A stretch of DNA of 64,000 nt from Dryas octopetala (Eukaryota; Streptophyta; Magnoliopsida; Rosales; Rosaceae). The notes beneath the pieces are model-generated. The model made no database searches. It saw only the letters and a program-made list of their open reading frames with translations, and had not been told where the DNA came from. Made by a program: the position numbers and the translations under genes. The DNA is taken from assembly GCA_963921425.1 (NCBI GenBank), contig OY992834.1, positions 3,224,001-3,288,000 of the forward strand, written 5' to 3'. Below, piece after piece: positions 10,769 through 22,112 of the stretch (positions are counted from its first letter, which is position 1; the number at the start of each line of letters is the position of its first letter).

Positions 10769-13493
10769 TGTTATCTGGGCAGTGAAACATGTGTACCTTT
10801 ATGTTTGAATTGGGTTGTTGGCTGGTGCTTTTATTTACATCTGATTATGAAAACCCACTTATGGAATACTGGGCACTTGTTTTGTGTTTGTATCAGAAAG
10901 TCCACTTTGTCCAATTGAGGGAGACTCTGCGTTTGTGTTGATTTCATGGTTTCATTACCCCTTTTTCCTTTCTGCTCTTTTTATTTGGTTTTAGTTGTTG
11001 TTTGTCTCTTAAATTTCATAGCTGTTTGTTTTAAATCAATGAAATCAAAACCAAGTGCTCAGATAATGGGTTTTCTTTTGTCCAGACTGCAATCTAGTTT
11101 GTAGAATCAAACTGTATTTGTTGACGTATTGAATTTGAGACTTGCATCTATGATATAATTTATTGACTGCCTTGATTTCAATTGGAAACTATTGCATCTA
11201 TACTTCTTTGACACTGATTAGTCAAAACCCATTTCATTAAAATTTCACTGTTTTTATGCAACAACAGTAGTTTATATCTAGTTTTGTTGTGTTTTTTTTT
11301 GTTAATCAACAAGTAGTCTTTGGTCATAATTTGTCTTTGACCTCCCATCTGTGTTTGCTAGATGTCATTATGGCAATGCCTTCATTGTCATTTTACTTAT
11401 TTTTGTCATGTAATGATGTTAGGTCTTGAAATGGGAAGATGTGGAAATAGGAGAGCCAAAGGAAGGTGAGATTTGTGTGAAGAACAAGGCCATTGGGATT
11501 AATTTCATTGATGTGTACTTCCGCAAAGGAGTTTATAAGGCTGCTACAATTCCCTACACCCCAGGTTTTGCTTCCTTTCTTTAAGTTCACTAAATTAACA
11601 TTTATTTCTGTAATTATTAAGATATATTTCAACCAAGATTGACTTATAGTCTAATTTTGACCTCATGGTCTGTTCAAAATTTTTTTTTTGTTTACAGTTT
11701 TTGAGTTCCCATGACAATACAACTTTCAGAAATAGTCAGGAATAATTCGTGAAACCTAATACAAGAATGTGGAGCATGAATCAGTTAACCATTCCCACTG
11801 TTAATACTGTTGTATATATTTAGATTTGGAACTGTAGGATCTGGTTGGGCATTGGAAATGGATTTACCTTCTTGTTCCTAATTAGAATGCGATAGAAAAC
11901 CCTGTTTATTACAATTAAGTTTTTATTTCAGGTGTGGAGGCTTGTGGAGTTGTGACAGCTGTGGGACCTGGACTAACAGGCAGGCAAGTTGGAGATATTG
12001 TTGCTTATGCTGGTGGTCCAATGGGCTCATATGCAGAAGAGCAGATCCTTCCTGCAAACAAAGTTGTGCCTGTTCCTCCTTCCATTGATCCTACTGTTGC
12101 AGCATCCCTCTTGCTTAAGGGTATGACAGCTCAGTTTCTACTACGCCGTTGTTTCAAGGTATTTTCACATTCTCCATCAGCATCTGGAGTTTAGGAAGTC
12201 ATAAACCACAGTTGAGTCTGTTGAATTATAAAGCATGGGATAGTTAGAAAAATCCCGGTAATGACATCTCAGACAGAACTAGTTTTGAATCTTTCTTGAA
12301 TATTTATGTGGACTATTGTTATACAGGTTGAACCTGGACACACAGTCCTTGTTCATGCAGCAGCTGGTGGTGTTGGATCTCTTTTATGCCAGTGGGCTAA
12401 TGCCCTTGGTGCCATCGTCGTTGGAACTGTATCAACTAAAGAGAAGGCAGCTCAAGCCAAGGATGATGGGTGTCACCATGTCATAATCTACAAGGAAGAG
12501 GATTTTGTTGCCCGTGTGACTGAAATTACATCTGGTAATGGGGTTGATGTTGTCTACGATTCTGTAGGAAAGGACACCTTTGAGGTAATATATACTTTTC
12601 TTCTCTCCATTTTCTACAAAAAGTACAAAAACACAGTTAAGAGAGTTTCGTGAGAAGGTCATTCTAGATTCAGATTCTGCATGAGTAGCTTTGACAGCCT
12701 AAGGGTTGATTTAGATGGGATGCTTTAAAATCAAGGATTTGACTAGGTTAGTTCAAAAACTTTAAAAACAAAAAACTCGATACAATGTTTATAAAATCCA
12801 TTTTGAAATGACTAGATACAATGAAACATTTGAAACCCATTCCAGTCTAAGACAAACATAAACATTAGTTATGTATTGTTAATAGCCTAATAAATCTGCT
12901 TGACTATGTAATATTAACTAAGTTCCTAGATTTGAGATCACTCTTCCAAAGACACCATATGTAGTTACACTTTGATTGTTCTAGTGCAAAAGGTTAGCAA
13001 TCAGTAATTTAGAAGGAAAAAAGCAAATAAGCGAGTTATGATTTATTCAAATGTTGCAAGCCCAACTGGTTACCTTAACTCTGAAATCGACCAAATCTGA
13101 TAAATAATCAGTTGTGGTTAACCAGTCTAATTGCTAAAGTCATGTTCTGGAACAAGAGTCCTTATCAGGAGGTATTATTGCATACAGGGATCATTAGCAT
13201 GCTTAAAGACTCGTGGCTACATGGTGAGCTTTGGACAGTCATCAGGTTCGCCAGACCCGGTTCCATTATCAGCTCTTGCAGCGAAGTCACTGTTCTTGAC
13301 TAGGCCTAGCCTCTTCCACTATGCTGTAACTCGAGATGAATTGTTAGAGGCTGCAGGAGAGGTATTTGCTAATGCTACATCAGGTGTATTGCGGGTTCGA
13401 GTAAATCACACCTACCCATTGTCTCATGCAGCACAGGCACATACAGACCTCGAGAACAGGAAAACATCTGGCTCGGTTGTGCTTATACCGTAA
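10491..13493 (+). CDS. quinone oxidoreductase-like protein (zeta-crystallin type, MDR superfamily)
   Basis: NADPH-dependent quinone or enone reductase of the zinc-free medium-chain dehydrogenase/reductase group, resembling Arabidopsis At5g61510. Exons are 10491-10718, 11423-11564, 11932-12158, 12327-12584 and 13188-13493, 1161 nt for 386 aa. The first 62 residues look like an organelle transit peptide (basic and Ser-rich, no acidic residues early on). The catalytic GroES-like part begins at an internal Met63 (MVKAIRVHELGG), so a cytosolic form from that Met is possible. NADPH binding is shown by HAAAGGVGSLLCQWA in exon 4. The exon 5 segment GYMVSFGQSSGSPDP is typical of the family. A long CT microsatellite begins inside the donor of intron 1. 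Pieces of a second copy lie downstream at 13614-13650 and 18295-18660. Confidence 0.93.
10721..10764. repeat. (CT)22 microsatellite touching a 5' splice site
   Basis: An uninterrupted CT run of about 44 bp starts directly after the GT of the first quinone oxidoreductase intron, so the donor reads GAG|GTCTCTCT. Length changes here would alter bases just inside the intron but not the exon. Confidence 0.95.
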
Positions 13494-13613
13494 AGCTTCT
13501 TTCTCAGCTATCGTTCTGTCTGAAAATAACATGAGTTGGGCTTGTTCATTTTAAAGGCTATGTGGTATGTGTGGAAAGAAACATGGAACCTGCTTTCAGG
13601 GTATGTTATTGAG

Positions 13614-13650
13614 ATGGTCAAAGCCATTTGCATCCATGAACTTGGTAGAC
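13614..13650 (+). pseudogene. quinone oxidoreductase exon 1 fragment
   Basis: Thirty-seven bases closely match the end of exon 1 of the upstream gene (ATGGTCAAAGCCATT and CATGAACTTGGT are shared). Nothing else of the gene follows directly; the matching intron 1 and exon 2 pieces reappear, in the same orientation, at 18295. I read this as the left edge of a tandem duplicate later split by the F-box and array region. Confidence 0.7.
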
Positions 13651-14024
13651 GCCCGTACTTGATGGGCTATGCCATAGGCCATATTTGTTTGTTTGAGGGA
13701 TTGCAACAAATCAAGTATAATTAATTGAGTGTGTGATCCATCTGATCATTTAGTTGAAAATATATTTAGCAAGCGCATATATAATATGATTATAATTAAT
13801 ATGCATGTATAAATTAACAAGCAAAACAAGAAGGATAATTAATTAATTAATTAGCTAACTGAAGAGGGGTTGATCATCCAAATTGGGAAGCCCACGCAAT
13901 CTCATTCATAAGTTTAAAGAATGATATATATTGATCTCTTTTGGTTTGTTAAAAAAAAAAAACGAAAGAATGTACACTGATCAACACACGTATCTATATA
14001 TAGATAATTAAGAATAATCATAAA

Positions 14025-15240
14025 TTAATTGATGAGGGGTGGTTCAATCCAATGGTGGAACTGATCCTGCTGGGGCTCGTTCTTACAGTTGCCCCACTCA
14101 AAAGTTCTATGAAAACTCCAATCGCCTTCAGTTTTGCAAGTATAAGAATTATAGCCATTGTTATGCATTTGAGTACAATATATCTTGTTTGCCAACTCAG
14201 TAGCTTCCCCCTTCGCTGGAACAATGAGTGATGCTCCAGTTACTAGGTGATCCAAAAATAATACTTGGCTCCCTAAGCTTTTAATCATAGTCCAATCTTT
14301 TTGTGAGGAATCAAACTGGTATATATGCCAATAATCTTCTTTAACATTCCAAATTGCAAATAAGAGCTTCCCATCATGATCATGATGATCATACTTAACC
14401 AGCTTGAACCTCATATTTACCCAAAGTTTGTAGTCTTAGGGAAGCTGTCAAATCGACCATGGTCCAGTCTTGATCAAGTGCAACACATGATGATGAACTA
14501 CTACTGAATCTTATGGTACCCAATTCCAATGAAGAATCTACCGAATCAAAAACACAATAAAGAGTTTCATCCATATAGGCCACGTTCCTGATGTATTTCT
14601 CAAAAAGAAAATGAATGGTATGAAACCTCCATCTTCCATCTCTAAGATTACATGTGTAAATGATATATTCATTTTCGTTTGCGCCAACATCGACTCTCCA
14701 ATCTCTCCATGTGACAAACATGACACAATCAGGAGAAGTTGGAGGGGTTGTGAACGTTGCTTCCCATACAGAAACTTCAGGCATGTCCAAATCTAATGGA
14801 TCTACTTTGATAATCTTCTCACAAAAAGGATTATAAGAAAATAACATAGTACTAATTGTTGAACCACCATTTTTTTTTTTAACTCTATTTGAAAACAACA
14901 GCCAACCATATTTTGAATTGTGAAGTTTAGCATCTAAAAATAATCCTCTTACCTCTTCTTGCCCCGTGAATTTTTCCAGAGAGTAAGATTGTTCAGACCA
15001 AGGATCATAAAACTCAAATTGAGTTAGGATGGTATTGTGTCCGTTTTCTATAGAATAGTTTGCATCAAAGGTAATTAGCCATGGCATATATGAACGACGT
15101 TGAACCATACTACGAACAATTTGCTACCAGGTTTTGGATGTTGCACCAAGGCGAACAAGATCAAGATCATTAAATGAGAGACGCTTAAGAATTGTGACAA
15201 CAATATCAATTCGAAGATCCAACAATGAATGATTTGTCAT
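14025..15240 (-). pseudogene. F-box/DUF295-type gene, disrupted
   Basis: Reads from ATG at 15240. The N-terminus has an F-box-like helix pattern (LRIDIVVTILKRLSFNDLDL, then VRLGATSKTW), followed by a DUF295/kelch-like C-terminal part (YNPFCEKIIKVDP, WRFHTIHFLFEKYI, DWTMIKSLGSQVLFLDH). Two lesions are seen. An in-frame TAG at 15124-15126 falls directly after the F-box Trp. A frame change lies near 14400-14440, because the last 130 codons (14414-14025) continue the same domain in a different frame. A TATA-like box lies about 75 bp upstream. A single-exon gene is normal for this family. Sequencing error could explain one lesion, less easily two. Confidence 0.82.
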
Positions 15241-15312
15241 AATTATCGATATGTTGTAGATGTTGATCATAGGAATTCACTCAATTGATGGCTTGTACAT
15301 AAGAGGGTGCCT

Positions 15313-15320
15313 CTTTATAT
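15313..15320 (-). promoter_or_regulatory. TATA-like box of the disrupted F-box gene
   Basis: A TATATAAAG motif on the minus strand lies about 75 bp before the ATG at 15240. It is one of the few parts of this promoter left between the coding region and the tandem array. Confidence 0.4.
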
Positions 15321-15462
15321 AGATGCGTCTAAACTTGGGAAATTAGAAAAAGTGTGAAATAAGTAAACTTGGTAAACAAGTAGACTAAGAAAATCAGAAA
15401 GCTAGTAAGAAGGATATTGTAATCCAGATTTGATTTGAAGACATAAGAAATATCCTTATTGG

Positions 15463-17690
15463 TTAACTACTTGGGATGCCTTAAGGAACGACTTGAGACG
15501 CCTTAAGGAACGACTTGAGAAACTATAGGGTATGACTTGGGAAGAGTCAAAACATGACTTGTAAGGTCACTAGGTACAATTTGAAATACATCAATGGTAT
15601 AAACATTTAAAATATCTCGAGGTACGAACTGAAAGTCTAAAGGAACGACTTGAGAAACTCTAGGGTTTGACTTGGTAAGTGTCAAAACATGACTCTTGAT
15701 ATCATTAGGTACAATTTGAATGCATCAAGGGTATAAACATTTAAAATAATTCGAGGTACGAACAAAAATTTTCAAGGAACGGCTTAAGATGACCTAAGGA
15801 ATGACTTGAAATGCCCTAAGGAACGACTTGAGAAACTCTAGGATATGACTTGAGAAGCATCAAAATTTGACTTTGAATGTCACTATGTACAATTTGAAAT
15901 GTACCAAGGGTATAAACATTTAAAATCCCTCGAATTAAGAATTGAAATTTTCAAAGAACGACTTGAGACGCCCTTAAGAACGACTTGAGATACCCTAAGA
16001 AACGACTTGAGAAACTCTAAGGTATGACTTGGGAAGAGTCGAAACATGACTTAGAATGTCACTAGGTATAATTTCAAATACACCAAGGGTATAAACATTT
16101 AAAATAACTCGATATACAAACTGAAATTCTCAAATAACGACTTATGATGCTCTAAGGAACGACTTGGGAAACGTCAAAATATGACTTGGAATGTTACTTA
16201 GGTACAATTTGAAATGCACCAATGGTATATATATTTAAAATACCTCGAGGTACGAACTGAAATTCTCAAAGAACAACTTGGGATGCTCTAAGGAACGACT
16301 TGAGATGTCTTAAGGAACGACTTGAGAAACTTTAGGGTATGACTTGGGAAGCGTCAAAACATGACTTGAAAGGTCATTAGATACAATTTGAAATGCACTA
16401 AGGGTATAAACTTTTAAATCCCTCGAGTTAGAAATTAAAATTTTCAAGGAACGACTTAAGATGGCCTAAGGAACAACTTGAGAAACTCTAAGGTATGACT
16501 TGGGAAGCGTCAAAACATGACTTGAAATGTCACTAGGTACAATTTCAAATGCACTAAGGGTATAAACATTTAAAATACCTAAATGTACGAACTGAGTTTC
16601 TCAAGGAACGACTTAAGATTCCCTAAGGAACGACTTAAGAAACTCTAGGGTATCACTTGGGAACCGTCAAAACATGACTTGGAATGTCACTAGATACAAT
16701 TTGAAATGCACTAAGGGTATAAACATTTAAAGTCCCTCGAGGTACAAACTAAAATTCTCAAGAAACGACTTGAGAACCTCTAAGGTGTGACTTGGGAAGC
16801 ATTAAAACATGACTTGGAATGTCACCAGGTACAATTTGAAATGCACCAAGGGTATAAACATTTAAAATTACTTTAGTTACGAACTGAAATTTCAATTCAT
16901 GACAAGTCGTTCATTTGGAATTTCAGTTTGTAACTCGATATATTTTAAATGTTTATACCCTTGATGTATTTCAAATTGTATCTAGTGATATTCCAAGTCA
17001 TACCCTAGTGTTTTTCAAGTCATTCCTTAAGGCATTTCAAGTTGTTTCTTAAGGCATTTCAAGTCGTTCCTTAGGGCATCCCAAGTCGTTCCTTGAGAAT
17101 TTATGTTCGTACATCGAGAAATTTTAAATGTTTATACCCTTTGTGCATTTCAAATTGTACCTAGTGACATTCCACGTCATGTTTTATCGCTTCCCAAGTC
17201 ATACTCTAGAGTTTCTCAAGTCGTTCCTTAGGATATCTCAAGTCGTTCCTTAGGGCATCCAAAGTCGTTTCTTTAGAATTTCAGTTCATACCTCGAAGTA
17301 TTTTTAATGTTTATACCCTTGGTGTATTTCAAATTGTACATAGTGACATTTCAAGTCATGTTTTGACGCTTACCAAGTCATACCCTAGAGTTTCTCAAGT
17401 CGTTCCTTATGGCATCTCAAGTCGTTCCTTCAGGATTTCAATTCATACCTCGAGATATTTTAAATGTTTATACAATTGGTGCATTTAAAATTGTACCTAG
17501 TGACATTTCAAGTCATGTTTTGACGCTTCCCAAATCATACCCTAGAGTTTTTTAAGTCGTTCTTTAAATTTTAGTTCGTATCTCAAGGCTTTTAAAATGT
17601 TTATACCTTTAGTGTATTTTACATTGTATCTAGTGACATTTCAAATCATGTATTGACGCTTCCCAAGTCATACTTTATAGTTTTCAAGCT
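15463..17690. repeat. GACTTG tandem array with an internal inversion (palindromic satellite)
   Basis: The unit is about 132-180 bp. It holds one or more modules of about 22 bp built on GGAACGACTTGAGA, then related modules with ATGACTTGGG and ATGACTTGGA, then GGTACAATTTGAAATG and GGGTATAAACATTTAAAAT. The TATAAACATTTAAA landmark (or a close variant) occurs nine times in the left arm, near 15597, 15728, 15907, 16087, 16225, 16400, 16557, 16718 and 16850. It occurs five times as its reverse complement in the right arm, near 16943, 17124, 17301, 17461 and 17592. Direction changes at about 16892-16918, where the two arms (16876-16891 and 16919-16934) are complementary around a loop of 27 nt. No open frame of note. 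The array sits in the promoter side of the broken F-box gene. Confidence 0.9.
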
Positions 17691-18060
17691 TTGGATGTAG
17701 CAGCAAAGCGAACAAGATCTAATAATGAGACTCTTTGGAATTGTGACTAAGATATGAATTGGAATATCAAACAATGAACGATTTGTCATACTGGTGATAT
17801 GTTTTTGATGTTGGTCATAGGAATTCTCTCGATTGATGTCTTGTACATAACAAGGTGCTATGTCTTAACTTGGGGAATTAGGAAAAGTGTGAAATAAGTA
17901 AATTTAATATACAAGTAGACTAAAAAAAAAAAGATACTGTAATCCTGATTTGATTCAGAGACATAAGAAATATCCTTATTGAGCTCAAGCGCATAGACAA
18001 CAATAATTTCCTTATTTGATTAGGAAAGTGAAAGGGCTGTTGGAAATTTTATTGGTTAAC
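17691..18060 (-). pseudogene. second copy of the F-box gene 5' end and promoter
   Basis: Closely resembles 15128-15462 in the same orientation: the bases encoding the first part of the F-box, the ATG region (ACGATTTGTCAT), and about 200 bp of promoter ending in ACATAAGAAATATCCTTATT. The rest of the coding region is absent. The two copies flank the tandem array as direct repeats, so the array grew between, or was captured by, a local duplication. Confidence 0.75.
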
Positions 18061-18294
18061 GTGATGGGAGCTTTGTCACATATTAATAAGAGTTACATAT
18101 TAACAATAATTTCAGAGCCGATCAATCGACTCTGAAAGAGGAGAAGAAGTGTTCCTCAATGGCCCAACTCTTGTCATGAACACTATGAATCAAGGGTAAT
18201 GCAATTACAGAGTTTTCCTCTTCTTTTCTTTATTTTTTGTTACAGAGTTTTCTCAGGATTAATCCCAATAATAAATCCTCTGTTTTAAGCAAGC

Positions 18295-18660
18295 ACTATT
18301 GCATCTATACTTCTTTGACACTGATTAGTCATTATGCCAATGCCTTCATATCATTGTCATTTTACTTATATTTGTCTTGAAATGGGAAGATGTGGAAATA
18401 GGATAGCCTAAGGACGGTGGGATTCGTGTGAAGAACAAGGCCATTGGGATTAATTTCATTGATGTATACTTCGGCAAAGGAGTTTACAAGGCTGCTACAA
18501 TTCCCTACACCCCAGGTTTTGCTTCATTTTTTTTAGTTCAATAATTGGGCAAAATTTATTTCTTAAAATATTTAGATACACCTCAGCCAAGATTGATTTC
18601 TAGTCCAATTTTGATCTCATGTTCTCTTCAAACAGTTTTTGAGTAACTTTTCCCATGAGT
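18295..18660 (+). pseudogene. quinone oxidoreductase fragment (intron 1 end, exon 2, intron 2 start)
   Basis: Matches 11188-11710 of the functional gene, minus about 140 bp of intron 1. The exon 2 equivalent begins at 18374 and encodes VLKWEDVEIG, then a TAG at 18404-18406, then resumes with KNKAIGINFIDVYFGKG. The splice acceptor in front is lost: the bases are TTT rather than TAG. It is clearly non-functional. Together with 13614-13650 it marks a former tandem duplicate. Confidence 0.85.
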
Positions 18661-18671
18661 CCATGAACTTT

Positions 18672-18692
18672 ATATATATATATATATATATA
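18672..18692. repeat. (TA)n microsatellite
   Basis: A perfect TA run of about 20 bp. A similar TA run lies at about 19092-19113 on the far side of the adjacent inverted-repeat element. Confidence 0.9.
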
Positions 18693-19088
18693 AATGTTCT
18701 AAAATAACTGGTTAGCAAGTTAATACAAAGCTAATCACCATGTTGGGCTCATTGCACAATGTAATCTTAAAATCCGAACAATTTATTTTTTAGGCCCTAC
18801 TTCAAAGATCATCTCTATAAAAAATCTCTAAAATCGGAAGTCATTTAGCCATTTGATTATGATAACAATTATTTATATGTTTTTATCGAAAACTGTGATC
18901 ATCTATTTATTTTATCACAATTAGATGACTAAATGATTTCTAATATAGTTGATTTTTTACAATGATGATTTTTGAAGTATGACCTAAAAAATTGACTGTT
19001 TGGATTATGAGATTAGTTATGTGGTGGGCCCAAAAGTATGGTTAGTTTCATATTAATTTACTAATTAGTTAATTTTAGAGCACTCCTA

Positions 19089-19093
<5 letters not shown>
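18693..19093. mobile_element. MITE with long diverged inverted repeats
   Basis: The left arm (about 18693-18880) and the reverse complement of the right arm (about 18900-19093) align over most of their length. Shared segments include TCTAAAAT, ATTTTTTAGG, ACTTCAAA and TCATTTAG. The arms differ at perhaps one base in five, so this is an old copy. TA runs flank both sides, in keeping with insertion into, or duplication of, a TA repeat; no unambiguous target duplication can be read. Confidence 0.65.
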
Positions 19094-19119
<26 letters not shown>

Positions 19120-19278
19120 AGATTACAAACTGCTGATTTCTGCCATATATGATATTATCTTCATAGAATTGAAGAATTTGATCACACTAATTGCTTCGTA
19201 AATTCTGCTTTTATATATGCTATTAATTTTTCCCTGGCTCATATTCTATAACCTGTATCCTATTATTTCAGGAGTTGG

Positions 19279-20630
19279 TTATAGAAAATTGACCAAGGAT
19301 CTGTAAGTGGCACCAGGTGACCACCCTTTTGGAATCACATTGTTGGCGAGTAAGGTCTGGCCTGAGTACTCGGATGTCAACCTAATTGACAATGGAGGAT
19401 GTAATTGTGCCCCTGCATCCAGTTTCCACACTGCACCCCATGATTGTTGCATGACACGCCATTCATTACCACCACTGTCTGATGATGAGGAAGTCTCCTT
19501 CAACTCAACCTGAGAAAGATCACCATCTCCCTCTTCAAATTCAATCACAGCAGCAAAGTAGTACGAGTTTGAACCTGCGTCCACGTGGAATGCTATGGTT
19601 TGTCCTGAATAATCACATGCCACACTGGGGAAAACACAAATTAATTGTGGCCAAGATTAGTATAACGTATATGCTAGCTAGTCACAGTCAAAATGTACAT
19701 TTTATTAGAAGTAACATTTTCTTAATTATCAAATATCTGGCATGTTATGCTTTCGAATTTGGACCATACATTTTTGGCAATTGTAAAAAGAGTGTTACCG
19801 TGAAAATTGAATTTGCAATACTCCTGCATCGCGTAGTGTTTTGCTTTGACCGGGAAGTGCCATGGCACCAAATGCAGTTCCACTGAGGTCGAAATGTGCA
19901 GGTCCGGACGCACAAGGCCCTCCAGGGCAAAAGTCTGTGATGACCACCCTCACTGGTTTGCCCGAACAAGCTTTGTGTTCGGTGCATTTGACCTGAAATT
20001 AATGGACCAATCTTGTATATACTACTAGCTTTGAAGAACATATGTTGGTACAAACACCAAAGTTAATTTCATGTCATCAATGTTGGCTACTATAAAGAAT
20101 ATATTTAAAGAAAATGAATAAATTAAGAAAGCAGGAGGAAGACAACAATTCAACCTTTTTATTCAGGGTTAATGCGACAAAAAAGTGAAAAACCAGAGAT
20201 ATTATATACCAGATAGCAAGCTCCACATTCCTTGCCTGATTTGTACAGAGAGGGGCCTATTCCAGTAACCATGGAAGAGAATGGAGGTTGTGACACTAAA
20301 TTTCCATACCCACAAGACCCTCCTGCATTAATTAGCATTAGTATTATTATATATAACTTACTGGTTAATTACCAAAATTAATCTGTGATTATATATATAT
20401 ATATATATAGACACACATGCATGCGCATATCAATATTAATTACCATCACTTCCAGCACCATCAGGACTACCATACCACGTAGCTCCAGCAGAGTTCCAAT
20501 GGGTGGCAGTGGTTGACAACTTGGGATTAAAAGAAAAGCAAAGCTCAAATAAGTAGCAAAATACAGTTATTAAGTACAAAAGGGTAGTGCTTAAACCAGC
20601 CAAGCTGGGGAGCTGAAGAGTAGTGGGCAT
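19279..20630 (-). CDS. EXPB: beta-expansin
   Basis: Secreted wall-loosening protein. Four exons on the minus strand, 20630-20444, 20322-20210, 19992-19799 and 19624-19279, give 279 aa, normal for EXPB. A hydrophobic signal peptide covers about residues 10-33. The double-psi beta-barrel domain follows ([40 protein letters not shown]) with the HFD motif ([13 protein letters not shown]). The C-terminal CBM63-like domain spans exons 3-4 ([33 protein letters not shown]). The longer upstream frame does not start with ATG, so [10 protein letters not shown] at 20630 was taken as the start. A TATA-like box lies about 85 bp upstream. The exact EXPB subgroup is not assigned. Confidence 0.94.
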
Positions 20631-20713
20631 GGTTGGCTGCACTGTGAGTGGTACTGAGTGTACTAGCTAGTTTAGAGTGTATACTTAATTTTGTAGTGTT
20701 AAAAACTAACTTG

Positions 20714-20721
20714 TATTTATA
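20714..20721 (-). promoter_or_regulatory. TATA box of the beta-expansin gene
   Basis: TATAAATA on the minus strand, 84 bp upstream of the ATG at 20630. Confidence 0.5.
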
Positions 20722-21940
20722 GTGGAAAACCATGTGCCCTGTTGCTATCGATCCACGTACGTCCACCTATTTTTATAATCGGTATTATAGACTATAGTGT
20801 GTAAGTAACATGCATATGGCTTTTAATAATAGAGTAATCAATATGTACGTACCATATTTACTGACAAAATTGCTAATTAAATATATCAACTCGTTTGATA
20901 TATGGGTGTGATCACCAGTAACCCAATGTCAAGTTTATAACTTTTTGGGAAGTTTGAACTCCATTAACAGTTATTGTTAAAGCTATAATTTATATTTCTA
21001 GCTAGCTCGAGGTCTCCATATGCAGTTGCTGGGTCATATGCTCCGCACATAAATATCAACATTTTTTTTCTTCTAGTTACTTTGTCAAAATGAATAAAAT
21101 AAAAAATGGTTTTTACATGCACTTCTTCAAGGGAGGATTTTAAATCAAGACCCACGATATATGGGTTGAGTCTATGTGGTGGGGGGTTTTTATTGACTTC
21201 AAAAAAAAAAGTTGAGCAGATTTTCATATGAATTACTGTTTTCAATTGACCCAAATGCCAAATTAAACCCAGAAATGATAACTGAGCTGACTAAATGATA
21301 TACAATAATTGATAATCAAGCAGTTATTCTTGACTAATTTGCATGCATGCATGGCTTGCGTTGGTAACATTAGTATTATGTATGGCTCAGCCATAAATTA
21401 TCAATATAGTAATAATAATATCTAATCGAAAAGAAAGTGTGTCGGTGGAGTAGGGTCCTTGATGATCTTGGATTTTAACATCTTGTGTTTGATCATACAC
21501 AAAATTCCATGGATTCAGCCGTTGATGGTGGTTATCGGTCGTTACAATTTCCATCGAGATTGGATGCCATTTTCAAAAAATCATAGATCCATTGGCCATA
21601 ATTTCAACCACATTAGACTTGCCCATTATATACAAATTGAAGATTATATTTCTAGTGACTGTTATGCCGTGATGGAAGCATTTAAAAATGCTATTGAGAA
21701 AGAAATCTCACCCACTGAATCTATCATTTTGGGTTTTATGCAGATTGTTATATGTAGAAGATAATCTTCCTAATTATTAAAATTTAACTTTTAGAAAAAA
21801 GATGAAAATAATTTAAATAAAAATATTCAAGTTAAGTTGGGTCAATGAAGCTTTCGGTTTTGTTAAGAGGTCCTCAAAAGTGTTGACCTTTTGATTTCTG
21901 CTTCCTTTTGTGTTTCTTGCATTCCTCGTGAAAAAATTGT
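20722..21940. other. intergenic, no gene seen
   Basis: AT-rich space upstream of the expansin. A 101-codon frame at 21459-21764 has no recognisable motif and is probably chance. A GCATGCATGCATGG stretch lies near 21341. Confidence 0.5.
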
Positions 21941-22112
21941 TATAAATTAACATAATACTATGTGATAGTGTGTTTAATTTATTTAATTCATATATACAAT
22001 TATTATTATCTAAATTTTTAAATTTTAAATAATATTTTTAAAATTATACACATGTTATAATTTAAATAAATTAATCACACTCACATAGTTTTACGATTAC
22101 ACATAATTTTTT
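21941..22112. mobile_element. short MITE with inverted ends of about 45 bp
   Basis: The left end (ACTATGTGATAGTGTGTTTA, from about 21957) and the reverse complement of the right end (ACTATGTGAGTGTGATTAAT) match, and similarity extends outward to an AAAAAATT on each side. It is very AT-rich inside and non-coding. The right edge abuts the target duplication of the next element, so that element landed at its end. Boundaries are approximate. Confidence 0.6.

Noticed and set aside
15463-17690. Regular repeats considered as a CRISPR array
   Set aside because: Plant nuclear context, no unique spacers, and units that are similar along their whole length.
21459-21764. 101-codon open frame
   Set aside because: No motif, signal peptide or repeated pattern, in AT-rich intergenic DNA. 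Length is within chance.
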